A stretch of DNA of 64,000 nt, from NCBI RefSeq assembly GCF_002813375.1, contig NZ_PHUJ01000002.1, forward strand, positions 62,001-126,000. Direction: 5' to 3'. The notes under the pieces are model-generated. The model was not told the origin of the DNA, made no database searches, and worked only from the letters and a program-made list of their open reading frames with translations. A program made the translations under genes and the position numbers. Origin of the DNA: Pseudonocardia alni. GTDB taxonomy: Bacteria > Actinomycetota > Actinomycetes > Mycobacteriales > Pseudonocardiaceae. Below, piece after piece: positions 33,575 through 42,850 of this stretch (position 1 is its first letter; each line of letters begins with the position of its first letter).

Positions 33575-33827
33575 ACTAGAACAGTCCGCTATTCATGATG
33601 CCCGACCTTCGGGGTCGGAGCTAAGACGACACGACGACCAACTCCGGCGCAGCCATCGTCGCTTACAACGACGGCCTGATTCACTGCGCGCCCGTGCGGC
33701 GCGATGGCCCCGGTCAGGCTGCTCCGCCTGGGCGAGGTTCTGCGACAGGTCGAGCGCGGCGCGGCGCCAGGTTCCGCCATGAGGCAGCGTGACGGTCTGC
33801 GTGAGCGGGGTCGTCGGCCTCGCGGGC

Positions 33828-34853
33828 CTACCTGCCGATTTGCAGGACGGCGTTCTCGGTGAAGACGTCATCAACGCGGATGTAGGTGGTGATGGTGTCC
33901 ATCGAGCGGTGCCGGGTCTGGTGAGCGATCGCGCGGTCGGTGGCACCGCGCAGGTGGGCGTAGGTGACGAAGCCAGCGCGCAGGCTGTGGGCGCTGTAGG
34001 GGCCGCCGGGCAGCCCGGCCCGATTGGTGGCGGCCTGGACGAGGTTGTTGATCGACTCGGGGTGCAGGGGTTGGTCGAGGACGCGGTTGCCGGTGGAGAC
34101 CTTGCGCAGGATCGGGCCGGTGGTGATGGCGGCCAGATCGAGCCACGTCTCCAGGGCGGTCAGCGGGCAGTGGTCGGGGTGCTCAGCACGGGGCAGACCG
34201 ATGAGTTCGGCCTGGTCACCGGTCTGATTGGTCTTGGAGCGGTGCAGGGTCAGGACGCGGCCGCGGCGCCCACTGCGCAGTTCCCTCTCGGGGCCGAGCT
34301 GCTCGACGGTGAGCGCGGCGAGCTCGGCGCGGCGCAGGGCGCCCCAGAACCCGACCAGCAGAAGGGCCCGGTCGCGAGCGCCGGCCAGCGACGGCTCTTC
34401 GGGCCGGTTCTTCCAGGTACGGGTAACCGAGCAGGCGGCCACTGCCTGGTCGAGCAGGGGCGGCATGAGTGGGGCGGCCTGGTCGGGTGGGGCGCCGTGG
34501 CTGCGGCGGATGCCGTCCCAGACGGCGGTGACCCGGGCGGTGACGGCGGGGTCGGGCAGGTCCGCGGCGCGGTGGGCGGCGCGGATCCCGGACAGGTGCT
34601 TGGCGATGGTGCGGACCTTCGCCCCGGCCTGAGCGAGCGCGACCAGGTAGGCCGACACCGTCGCCGGCGCAGCCGGTAGCGGCGTGAGGTCGTGGTCGGT
34701 GCAGAACGCGGTGAAGCTCGTCCAGACCGAGCGGTAGCCGCGGCGGGTGTTGTGCGCGCGCGCCGCGGCGACGTAGGCGGCCTCGTCCGGCGACAGCGGA
34801 GTGTCGACCGCGGCCGAGGTGTCGGGGACGGCGTCGAGCTCGGCGTGCGGCAC
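33828..34853 (-). CDS. Tyrosine recombinase / integrase
   Basis: A 341-residue phage-type integrase. Residues 25-125 are the SAM-like core-binding domain (NTRRGYRSVWTSFTAFCTDH). Catalytic residues are visible as Arg in LRRAELAALT, HSLRAG (His and second Arg), the following RHRSMD His, and Tyr in TITTYIRVDD. Such proteins integrate elements or resolve plasmid multimers. No tRNA or att repeat was recognised beside it, so multimer resolution is as likely as integration. It shares a 137-bp divergent promoter region with the KfrA-like gene. The start is GTG 34853. Confidence 0.88.
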   Translation of the reverse strand: MPHAELDAVPDTSAAVDTPLSPDEAAYVAAARAHNTRRGYRSVWTSFTAFCTDHDLTPLPAAPATVSAYLVALAQAGAKVRTIAKHLSGIRAAHRAADLPDPAVTARVTAVWDGIRRSHGAPPDQAAPLMPPLLDQAVAACSVTRTWKNRPEEPSLAGARDRALLLVGFWGALRRAELAALTVEQLGPERELRSGRRGRVLTLHRSKTNQTGDQAELIGLPRAEHPDHCPLTALETWLDLAAITTGPILRKVSTGNRVLDQPLHPESINNLVQAATNRAGLPGGPYSAHSLRAGFVTYAHLRGATDRAIAHQTRHRSMDTITTYIRVDDVFTENAVLQIGR

Positions 34854-34872
34854 CGGCGGAGCCTATCCGCTG

Positions 34873-34904
34873 CTTGGCGGGATCTTGTCGATGATCCCGT
34901 CAAG
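34873..34904 (-). promoter_or_regulatory. Inverted repeat upstream of the recombinase
   Basis: CTTGGCGGGATC (34873-34884) and GATCCCGTCAAG (34893-34904) pair at 11 of 12 positions around 8 bases. It lies 20 bp before the recombinase start and could be an operator or a leader hairpin. Confidence 0.5.
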
Positions 34905-34917
34905 CGCTGCGGCGTTT

Positions 34918-34983
34918 CGTATCGTTTTGTCGCAACGTAACGTATTGCAGAACGATTGACGTAACGATACGTTTCCTATAGCT
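34918..34983 (+). promoter_or_regulatory. Divergent promoter with ACGTAACG repeats
   Basis: CGTATCGTT (34918-34926) and AACGATACG (34963-34971) form perfect 9-bp inverted arms. Between them ACGTAACG occurs twice (about 34935 and 34959). TTGACG (about 34956) could be a -35 and TATAGC (34978-34983) a -10. The GTG of the KfrA-like gene is only 7 bases further, so its mRNA may be leaderless. KfrA-type proteins bind repeats like these at their own promoters. Confidence 0.5.
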
Positions 34984-34990
34984 TGGTGTC

Positions 34991-36382
34991 GTGAGCGAGC
35001 AGCCCTCTCCGGGCATCCCGGCCGATGACGGCGCGGCGGCGGACGTCCGAGCTGACGCTGAGGCCCCGAACGCGGCCGGCGCTCCCGCGGCCGAGGGGCC
35101 GTCGGGCGGGACGGCGTGGCGGGCGCAGCTGCGCCCGCCGGATCTGGAGCCGTGCCAGTTCCCGGGCGGATGCGCGAACACCATGGAGTACGCGGGGTCC
35201 GGGCGGCGGCCGAAGTACTGCTATCAGGTCGTGGGCGGGGTCATGCACGACCGCGTCAACGCCAAGCGAATCCTCGACGGCGGCACGCCCGCCCGGCGCC
35301 GTGGTGAGGTCGACGACGCGCTGGCCCGCCCGATCGCCCGCGCCGGGCAGAGTGTGACCGACCAGGTCGCGGCGCTCATCGCGCGCCTGGACCACAGCAG
35401 CAGCGAGCTGCGCGACGCACTGGACACGCTGGCCGATCCCGAGGCGGTCGCGGCGGAGATCGCCGCGATCCAGCGGGCCGCGCGCGCCGAGGTCGACGCC
35501 GCGCAGGCCGTAGCCGACGAGGCCCGCGCCCAGGCCCGCGCCGCCCGCGCCGACGCCGAGGCCGCGCGACGCTCCGCGGCCGCGTCCGATGCCGAAGCCA
35601 TCGAGGCCGCCGAGGCCCGCGCCGACGCCGAGCTCGCCCGGGATACCGCGATCGCCGCGCGGGAGGTCCTCGAGGGCGAGGTCGCGCAGGTCCGCGCCGA
35701 GCTCGAGCAGCGCGACACCGAGCTGGCCGCAGCCCTCGCCGAGCGGGACACGCTCACCGCCGCGCGTGACTCCGCGATCGCCGCCCGCGACACCGTGACC
35801 GCGGAGTCCGCCCGGATCACCAGCGAGCTGGAGGCCCTGACCCGCGAGCACGCCCGCGTCGAGACCGAGCTCGTCGACGCCCGTCGGCAGGTGGAGCTAC
35901 TGGTCGGCGAACGCGACACCACGGCCGCAGATCTGGGCGCGGCCCGCCGTGACCTCGACCGGGCGGAGACCGACCGCGCCCGGTTGGCCGACGAGCTGCA
36001 CGAGGTCCGCGAACAGGCCGTCGAGCACCGGGCCGCACGCGCCGCGGCGGAGAGCAGCCTGGCCGCGCTGCGCGAGCAGCTCGCCCACGATGTCGACCGC
36101 GAGCGGGCCTACGGCGAACAGCGTCTCGCCGACGCCGAGGCCCGCCACGGCGCCCAGCTTGCCGAGCTGCGCACCGACCTCGCGCGGCTGCGCGGACAGA
36201 TGGGCGGTCGGACTCCGGAAGCCGACGCCGGCCTCGTGAACGACTCCGGGTCCGGTCGAGGCACGAGCGGACGTAAGGCCCGACCCCGGGCGGCGCAGCG
36301 CCGACCCGGCCCCACCGCCACCACGACCGACACCGCACCTGCCGACGAAACCCGACCCGTCGCCCCCGATGCTCAGGAGTGA
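34991..36382 (+). CDS. KfrA-like long coiled-coil protein
   Basis: A 463-residue protein. Residues 50-100 hold PCQFPGGCANTMEYAGSGRR and YCYQ, a Cys cluster that may bind zinc, with a basic stretch before residue 105. Residues 110-395 are one very long Ala/Glu/Arg coiled coil. The tail is basic and disordered. The plan of a small N-terminal DNA-contact domain plus a long rod is that of plasmid KfrA proteins, which organise plasmid DNA near partition loci. Here the N-terminal domain differs from classical KfrA. It is first in a rightward operon of small Cys-motif proteins. Confidence 0.65.
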   Translation: MSEQPSPGIPADDGAAADVRADAEAPNAAGAPAAEGPSGGTAWRAQLRPPDLEPCQFPGGCANTMEYAGSGRRPKYCYQVVGGVMHDRVNAKRILDGGTPARRRGEVDDALARPIARAGQSVTDQVAALIARLDHSSSELRDALDTLADPEAVAAEIAAIQRAARAEVDAAQAVADEARAQARAARADAEAARRSAAASDAEAIEAAEARADAELARDTAIAAREVLEGEVAQVRAELEQRDTELAAALAERDTLTAARDSAIAARDTVTAESARITSELEALTREHARVETELVDARRQVELLVGERDTTAADLGAARRDLDRAETDRARLADELHEVREQAVEHRAARAAAESSLAALREQLAHDVDRERAYGEQRLADAEARHGAQLAELRTDLARLRGQMGGRTPEADAGLVNDSGSGRGTSGRKARPRAAQRRPGPTATTTDTAPADETRPVAPDAQE

Positions 36383-36388
36383 GGCCCC

Positions 36389-36841
36389 GTGAACTCCGCC
36401 TTCCCCACCGGACCCGCATCCCCCACCCCCGCTCATCAGGCGGGACCTCCCCCACGCCTGGGGCCCACCGCCGCCCCGCGGCCAGTGATGGCCAGCACGA
36501 CCGTGCCGCTCGCCCCGGGGGCCGGGCCGTCGCTGTGCTGCGACCGGTGCGGGCAGGCCGCGGCCGACCCGCTGCAGCAGATCCTGATGAGCGCGGTGTG
36601 GCTGATCCCCGGCCCCGACGGCCCGACCACCGCCCGCTACTGCCGAGCGTGCCCGCCGGTCGGGCCGATCACCGACCTCGCTTGTCTGCGCTGCGGTGAT
36701 GGACCTCTGCTTGTCGGCGAGCTCGCTGCCGATCCTTCCGGGCCCGATGACGTGCTGCCCGCGGCCGCGCGGGACTGGCTCGCTGCGGCGGGCTGGCGCC
36801 TGGACGGGCCGGTGTGCCCCGATTGCCGACCGCGCCGCTGA
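36389..36841 (+). CDS. Cys-rich putative zinc protein
   Basis: A 150-residue protein with a disordered Pro-rich first 45 residues. Four Cys clusters follow: CCDRCGQ (50-56), YCRAC (about 84-88), CLRCG (about 98-102) and CPDC at the end. Eight Cys in four pairs fit two zinc ribbons. The GTG 36389 is 6 bp after the KfrA-like stop with AGGAG upstream, so it is in the same operon. It is not identified beyond this. Confidence 0.7.
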   Translation: MNSAFPTGPASPTPAHQAGPPPRLGPTAAPRPVMASTTVPLAPGAGPSLCCDRCGQAAADPLQQILMSAVWLIPGPDGPTTARYCRACPPVGPITDLACLRCGDGPLLVGELAADPSGPDDVLPAAARDWLAAAGWRLDGPVCPDCRPRR

Positions 36842-36913
36842 CCGATCTCGTCGGATGGTCGCTGTCGGGGGCGTCCGGTATGACGTGGCTTGGAACGAGC
36901 TGAGGAGGACGTC

Positions 36914-37123
36914 ATGCCTGCGCCTGACCCTGCTTCTGCGCACGCCGCACCCCTGGTGGAGCGCCTCGCGCAGATCCTTGATCCGGTCGCGTTCGACGAC
37001 CGCGCCGAGCCCCGCACGCTTGGAGCGTTGTGGGATCAGACCTGCCGGCGCATGACCGCCCAGCAACACGCCGCCCGCGCGATCGCCGCCGGATGGGTGC
37101 CCACCTCGGAAACGGCGCCATGA
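36914..37123 (+). CDS. Small hypothetical protein
   Basis: A 69-residue protein with helices VERLAQILDPVAFDD and MTAQQHAARAIAAGWVP. GAGGAGG lies 7 bases before ATG 36914, which decides the start over an in-frame ATG at 36890. Its stop overlaps the next gene in ATGA. It has no known domain. Confidence 0.65.
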   Translation: MPAPDPASAHAAPLVERLAQILDPVAFDDRAEPRTLGALWDQTCRRMTAQQHAARAIAAGWVPTSETAP

Positions 37124-37302
37124 CGCGCCAGGACCGCAACGCCCGCACCGTGCTCGTCAACTTCCAGCCCGTCCGGATGCTGGCGGGGTCCACGTTGATC
37201 GATGAACTCGGCTCCGGGGACTGGTTCGTCGGGCCCTCCGGCGAGCTATCCGAGGTGACCTGCTCAGTATCGAGCATCCGAAACTCTGGACCGAGGTCAT
37301 GA
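37120..37302 (+). CDS. Small hypothetical protein
   Basis: A 60-residue protein beginning MTRQDRNARTVLVNFQPVRM and containing GSGDWFVGPSGEL. ATG 37120 overlaps the stop of the preceding gene (ATGA), so it is translated by coupling. It is too short for domain assignment; the predicted content is mainly beta. Confidence 0.55.
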   Translation: MTRQDRNARTVLVNFQPVRMLAGSTLIDELGSGDWFVGPSGELSEVTCSVSSIRNSGPRS

Positions 37303-37330
37303 ACCTGTCGATGTCGAAGCAGGAGCGCCT

Positions 37331-38194
37331 GTGAAGCGCCACGCCAGCCGCTGGCGCGGCATCGGCCCCGCCCGCCCGGACCGGGTCGCGTTTGTCCCCC
37401 AGAACGACCGCGGCCGTCCCGCCGGCGCCACCCCACCGGTGCCCCGCGCTGTGGCACCGCTCCCTGCCCGCCAGGGCCAGTGCTCGACGTGCGGGCAGAT
37501 CGCACAGGTGAAGGGCGGGAACCTCCTGCCCCACCACAGCCCAGACCGCATCGCGTGCCGCGGCCGTCGACCGGCCTGGGCTGAGCTCGTCCGGCACCGC
37601 TGCCAGGACTGCGGCACCTCCGCCGGGCTGGGCGCCCGCGTCCCTGCCGACCACCACACTCCCACCGGGGAGCCGTGCAACGGCACTGCGCAGCTGGTGC
37701 CCACCGGGCGCCGGACCACCTATCGCCAGCCCCCACCCACCCCACGGGTCCCGATGCGGCGCGGGAAGCCCCACCCCGACGCCGCCGAGCGGGCCCGCCG
37801 AGACGAGAAGCGCGCCACTCTCCAGGCCGAGAAGCGACTCGCGCGCGATGCAGCCCGCGCCGCCAGGCAGGGGAACACCTCCCGGAAGCGCGTCCAGCAG
37901 CTGACCGAGGAACAGCAGGGGCCACGCATCCGGGCGGCCGCGGAGCTGGACGGTCGCTACCAGCACCCGGAGGACCTGCCCGGCGGCCCGCCGCACGCGT
38001 ACCGACTCCCACAGCAACCAACCATCCCGCCTTCGCCGTTCACGGCCTCGGCAGCGCCGGTGCAGGAGGTCCGAGCCTCCACTCCCGAACCGTCCCCGCT
38101 TACCAAGCTCGTGCCCGTGCAGGAGGTGCCCATCAAGGCCTGGAAGGCAGCGGCCGCGCCACCGCACTACCTGTCTGACCCCTTCCGCCCGTGA
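37331..38194 (+). CDS. Basic protein with two zinc-ribbon motifs
   Basis: A 287-residue protein. Residues 50-90 have CSTCGQIAQVKGG with HHSPDRIACRG, and 91-116 have CQDCGTSAGLG with a later Cys at EPCNGT. Two Cys-pair modules of similar layout suggest two zinc ribbons. Residues 145-185 are a basic coiled helix (AERARRDEKRATLQAEKRLA) and the tail is Pro-rich. AGGAG precedes GTG 37331. It is the last gene of the KfrA-like operon. Nucleic acid binding is plausible. Confidence 0.65.
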   Translation: MKRHASRWRGIGPARPDRVAFVPQNDRGRPAGATPPVPRAVAPLPARQGQCSTCGQIAQVKGGNLLPHHSPDRIACRGRRPAWAELVRHRCQDCGTSAGLGARVPADHHTPTGEPCNGTAQLVPTGRRTTYRQPPPTPRVPMRRGKPHPDAAERARRDEKRATLQAEKRLARDAARAARQGNTSRKRVQQLTEEQQGPRIRAAAELDGRYQHPEDLPGGPPHAYRLPQQPTIPPSPFTASAAPVQEVRASTPEPSPLTKLVPVQEVPIKAWKAAAAPPHYLSDPFRP

Positions 38195-38328
38195 CCGAGC
38201 CAGTACGGTCGCTTTCGGCAGTACGTCGTCGGAGGGCCTTGCGGGATCGGCAGCTAGGTCCCCCGAGCAAGTGTGCTCCGGCTGCCGTCCGGCGCGTTCG
38301 CTGAGGGCACCAATGCTGGCGGTCTGCG

Positions 38329-39120
38329 CTAGTCCTGACAGGTGACGATCGCGTAGGCGCCCTCGGAGGAGTTCTCCGAGATCACGTTGCCGGACGGCCC
38401 GATAATCTGGCAGGAGATCGTGCCGCCGCCGGAGTTCTGCGCGGAGACGTAGGCGAAGCTCATTCCGCTGTAACCGGGGGACTCCACCGATTTCGACCAG
38501 GGCAGCTCGGCCGAGGAGACCTGCGAGGTATTCCCGCCGGTGCTGCTGTAGGTGATCATCGCGCTGTTCTTGCCGGTGATCTTGTAGGTGTAGGTCGAGC
38601 TCGGCTCGACATACGCCGTGGTCGGGGCGGTGGGGGCCGGGGTGGAGGCCATGGTCGCCGAGGACGCGGTCGATCGTGCCGACGTGGGATCGAGGGTCAC
38701 CCGAACCGAAGAGGTCTTGCTCCACCACGTGCCCGCGGCCGGCGACTGCCATTCGACGAACGAGTCCATCGACGCGTAGTTCGTCGTGAAGGAGATGTCG
38801 CGGAAATCCGCGGTGTCTAACGCCGCGCTGGCCTCGTCGCCGGTCATGCCAGTCAGGTCAGGGACGGTCGCGTAGCCGAACGAGGCCGGGTCGTTCGGCT
38901 CCTGCGAAGTGGTGGTCGAGGTGGCCGCAACGGCCGTCTGATCGGAGCCCGCAGCAGACGAGCCCGACTCACCGGCTCCGAGTACGAGCCCGGCGATGAG
39001 CCCGACCACACACATGACCGCTCCGACGCCGAGCAGGCCCAGCCGCGGGCCGCGAGAGCCGGCCGGGGACGGTGCGTCTTCGATAGGTCCGGGAGGGGTG
39101 CTGTCCGGCGGCTGGATCAT
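38329..39120 (-). CDS. Membrane protein with PASTA and MmpS-like domains
   Basis: A 263-residue protein. A single transmembrane helix (LGLLGVGAVMCVVGLIAGLV, about 26-46) is followed by a Ser/Thr linker. A PASTA-type repeat follows (VPDLTGMTGDEASAALDTAD, about 85-145), then a Thr/Ala/Pro linker. The C-terminal domain (about 170-263) is MmpS-like: YTYKITGKNSAMITYSSTGG, LPWSKSV, SCQIIGPSGNVI and the end GAYAIVTCQD with the conserved Cys pair. PASTA domains bind peptidoglycan or beta-lactam-like ligands. MmpS proteins assist MmpL lipid or siderophore exporters, and none is encoded nearby. Confidence 0.75.
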   Translation of the reverse strand: MIQPPDSTPPGPIEDAPSPAGSRGPRLGLLGVGAVMCVVGLIAGLVLGAGESGSSAAGSDQTAVAATSTTTSQEPNDPASFGYATVPDLTGMTGDEASAALDTADFRDISFTTNYASMDSFVEWQSPAAGTWWSKTSSVRVTLDPTSARSTASSATMASTPAPTAPTTAYVEPSSTYTYKITGKNSAMITYSSTGGNTSQVSSAELPWSKSVESPGYSGMSFAYVSAQNSGGGTISCQIIGPSGNVISENSSEGAYAIVTCQD

Positions 39121-40035
<915 letters not shown>

Positions 40036-40521
40036 TCATGCCGGGGAGTCCGACGGATTCCCCACCGAGGTGAGGTGCAGAAGTTGATGGAGCTCGGCAG
40101 TGATCGCCTCGCGCAGGGGATCGTGACGAGTTGACAGTGCGTAGCGGGGCGACTTGCGGTCGGGGTATGTCCAGACCGGGCTGTGGCGATGCTCGGCAGG
40201 TTCCCATTCGTAACGTGGATGTACGTGTGCGTGAAGATGCTCGAATGAATTTCCGAGGATCTCGTAGTTGATTCTTCGGAATCCACTGTCAAGCTGCTGG
40301 CACGCGTTCGCTACGGCCTCACCGAGGATGGACATGTCCATCAGGAAATCGGCGCGTTCGGCCCTGTTGAGATCACTGAGATGATTGGCCGTGCCTGCAT
40401 AGAGAAGGAGGCTGTAGCCGGGAAGGTGTTGTGTGTCTCCGATGACCGCCCAGCTCGTCGACATGCGCATCATGACCGTCGGGTTCTCGCCACGCTCGGC
40501 GGCCGCGATTCTCTCGTACAT
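40036..40521 (-). CDS. HIT-family nucleotide-binding protein
   Basis: A 161-residue histidine-triad protein. The active-site motif is HLHAHVH at 95-101 (H-x-H-x-H-x), followed by PRYEWEPAEHRHSPVW. A YSLLLYAGTANHLSDL strand-helix lies before it. HIT proteins hydrolyse or transfer nucleotidyl groups from substrates such as AMP-lysine, dinucleoside polyphosphates or GDP-hexoses. ATG 40521 is chosen for AAGGGGGA upstream. It is divergent from the AbiE-type operon with 76 bp between starts. Its exact substrate is unknown. Confidence 0.85.
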   Translation of the reverse strand: MYERIAAAERGENPTVMMRMSTSWAVIGDTQHLPGYSLLLYAGTANHLSDLNRAERADFLMDMSILGEAVANACQQLDSGFRRINYEILGNSFEHLHAHVHPRYEWEPAEHRHSPVWTYPDRKSPRYALSTRHDPLREAITAELHQLLHLTSVGNPSDSPA

Positions 40522-40584
40522 CCGTCCCCCTTTGCGAGGGTTCACCGTTCCGCGGTTCAGCTTCCACTCCGCACTCGACTCTAC

Positions 40585-40590
40585 TACGAT
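40585..40590 (+). promoter_or_regulatory. -10 element of the AbiE-type operon
   Basis: TACGAT lies 7 bases before GTG 40598, with no ribosome site between. A leaderless transcript of the antitoxin gene is therefore likely. Confidence 0.4.
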
Positions 40591-40597
40591 TCTGATT

Positions 40598-41347
40598 GTG
40601 AACGACCCTGAGGCGCGTCTGTCGGACTTGTTCTCGCTCGCTGAGGGACAGCACGGGTACGCCGGTCTGGCGCAGCTCGGTCTGCACCTGGGCTCCCCCT
40701 CGGTGCAGCGCTGGCTGCAGCTCGGCCTTGTCGAGCTCGCCCGGCCCGATGTGCGCGACGTTGGTCCTGCGGGAGGAGTGCTCCGGGTCAGGGCGGGCGC
40801 CCGGCACGATTTTCCCGGTCTGTATGCGACCTGGGTCGGGCTCGAATCGACGCCGGCGTGGCGGCGTTCGCCCACGGCCACCGCGGTGGTGTCGCATCGT
40901 TCCGCTGGCCTGGTCTACCGAGTCCTGACCGCCCCGGTGGCGGCCTACGAGTTCACCGCCCCGACTGCGCAGGCCGCTACTCGTTCCTCGTCATGGCCGG
41001 GCGCAGCCGCGCCTGCATCGACCGAACATCCTCAGCCAGCGCAGGGTGGCGACGCGGTGGGTTCGCCGTCGGGAGAGGTGGTCGTGCGGAACGCGCTGTT
41101 GCTCGAGTGTGAGGTCGTCCTCGTTGAGGGGATGTGGGTCACCAGCCCAGCTCGGACGGTGGCCGATCTGTACGTCGACTGCGGCGTCGGGGTCGAGGTG
41201 CTCGGCCGGATATGCCAGAACCTGCTGTCCGCCGGGTGGGTCGCCGGCCGGGATCTGCCGGGCGAGTTGAGCGCTGCCTTCGCTCGACGCGGCCTTCACG
41301 ATGATGGGAGCGGGTGGCTGGCCGAAGCGCTCGAGGCGGCGGCCTGA
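40598..41347 (+). CDS. AbiEi-like antitoxin
   Basis: A 249-residue protein. Residues 1-60 form a winged helix (LSDLFSLAEGQHGYAGLAQL, SPSVQRWLQLGLVELAR). The middle contains an R-x-x-A-H-Y-like strand replaced here by PTATAVVSHRSAGLVY. The C-terminal part has VVRNALLLECEVVLVEGMWV and SPARTVADLYVDCG, the typical AbiEi region for promoter recognition and inhibition. AbiEi proteins repress their own operon and neutralise the nucleotidyltransferase toxin encoded next. The GTG 40598 start gives the complete winged helix. Confidence 0.8.
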   Translation: MNDPEARLSDLFSLAEGQHGYAGLAQLGLHLGSPSVQRWLQLGLVELARPDVRDVGPAGGVLRVRAGARHDFPGLYATWVGLESTPAWRRSPTATAVVSHRSAGLVYRVLTAPVAAYEFTAPTAQAATRSSSWPGAAAPASTEHPQPAQGGDAVGSPSGEVVVRNALLLECEVVLVEGMWVTSPARTVADLYVDCGVGVEVLGRICQNLLSAGWVAGRDLPGELSAAFARRGLHDDGSGWLAEALEAAA

Positions 41348-41365
41348 GCCGGAACGGCAACAGCG

Positions 41366-42646
41366 GTGACTCACCCCGACCCGTGGCGGCCCCACCTTCT
41401 TCCCGAGTTTCGTGACCGGTTTCCCACCTGGTCTGATCTGACATCCGCGGTCGCACAGCGGGCCAGCGGCCCTGAGCTCGACTCCAGCCGGGCGATGCAG
41501 CAGCTGATCATGACCGACCTGCTCGCCGGGCTCAACCAGCGATCCCACGAGTGGCATCTCCTCGGATCGCTGGCCCTTCCCGTGCGCCCACATCCCGATG
41601 ACCCGTGGCCCGAGACGATGCGGCCGTCCCAGACCGGGCCCCATCCGGCTTACTGCATGCCGCGGACCGCCTTCGATCTGGACCTTTTCGCGCACTCCCT
41701 GCGTCACCGCGACGCCCATGACTACGGGCGGGAGGTCCTGGCCGCGATCCACGACATCGCTCCACCCATCTCCCAGCCGGGCAGGACCTCGACGGTCGGG
41801 CTGGGCGGGCTGCTGCGCTACAGCGCGAACGCCCTGACCGTCCACGACAGCGGACAGGTCATGGGCACCCTCAACGCGCAACCGGTCGACGATCGCTACG
41901 GCCCCCGTAGAACTGTCGCCGTCGCCGACCCCATTGTCGTGGAAATCGATATCAAGCCGCCGAGCAAGATGGTCTATGTCGGCCCGCCCGACGTTTCACA
42001 TCGCTCGGTAACTGCCCTCGACCTTCCCGGTCTCATGCCGGTCCGGCCGACCCTGTTTCCCATCTCGAACCAGATCGCGGACAAGCTCGTCCTGCTTACC
42101 GGTCCGCCGACCAGCCTTCGCGGCAACAACACCACGGCCTGGCACCGCTATAAGGATCTCATCGATCTGCACTATCTGATCTCGACATGCCGTGTCGACG
42201 GTGATCTGCTCCGCCAGGCCGTGGCCACAAACTGGAACTGGAACAGGATGGACGCAGAGCGGCTCCCCGTCCCCTACCGGGTTTACGGGCAGTCGCCGCT
42301 GGCCACACCTGATGAACGTCAGATCCCATGGGAAGCCGAGATCGACGCGCTCCGTCACCAGTGGCCGCAGCTACGTGCCTACCCGCACTTCTCCGCGATG
42401 GTTGACACCATCAGTCACTTCACCGCCGAACTGAGCGCCAGCGAGAGCAGCCGCTGGCGCCCGGGGCAGGGCTGGGAATCAGATCCCACCGCCGCTGCCC
42501 GGGGCGCGCAGCGGGCGCTCTACGCCCGCGAGGACCGAGAACGGGCCGCTCGAACCCAGCACACATCGACGACCCCACCACCTGCAGCGGGACCCCAGCA
42601 GCTCGGCGGCCCGGACCGGACCAGGGGGCGAGGGCTCCGTCCGTAG
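41366..42646 (+). CDS. AbiEii-like nucleotidyltransferase toxin
   Basis: A 426-residue protein with a DNA-polymerase-beta-type nucleotidyltransferase core. LLGSLAL (65-71) is the G-S motif, FDLDLF (103-108) holds the metal-binding D-x-D, and VVEIDIKPP (about 192-200) is the third acid. KDLIDLHYL (about 268-276) is the AbiEii-type segment. Toxins of this family add nucleotides to tRNA acceptor ends and block growth, and give phage abortive infection. The order antitoxin then toxin, 18 bp apart, fits. The C-terminal 60 residues are disordered. Confidence 0.85.
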   Translation: MTHPDPWRPHLLPEFRDRFPTWSDLTSAVAQRASGPELDSSRAMQQLIMTDLLAGLNQRSHEWHLLGSLALPVRPHPDDPWPETMRPSQTGPHPAYCMPRTAFDLDLFAHSLRHRDAHDYGREVLAAIHDIAPPISQPGRTSTVGLGGLLRYSANALTVHDSGQVMGTLNAQPVDDRYGPRRTVAVADPIVVEIDIKPPSKMVYVGPPDVSHRSVTALDLPGLMPVRPTLFPISNQIADKLVLLTGPPTSLRGNNTTAWHRYKDLIDLHYLISTCRVDGDLLRQAVATNWNWNRMDAERLPVPYRVYGQSPLATPDERQIPWEAEIDALRHQWPQLRAYPHFSAMVDTISHFTAELSASESSRWRPGQGWESDPTAAARGAQRALYAREDRERAARTQHTSTTPPPAAGPQQLGGPDRTRGRGLRP

Positions 42647-42850
42647 GGAGCGGTGGCTCAACCCGTGACCGGCACCGCGAGCGCGGCCACGGTCGACTGT
42701 GCAGCTTCCGAGGGGCTACCCGACGCCGTCGCTATCGGCCGACGGAGCCGTCAATCTGTTCGCGCAGGATGTCGGCGTGGCCCGGCCTATCCGCCACGGC
42801 GATTGCCCGTGCGCTGGGCTGAGTCGCTCTGGGGCTGATGGAGACTCGCG

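Noticed and set aside
33575..33827. Search for an attachment site or tRNA next to the recombinase
   Set aside because: No tRNA and no direct repeat pairing with another place in the window was found; the recombinase may act on a site outside or serve multimer resolution.
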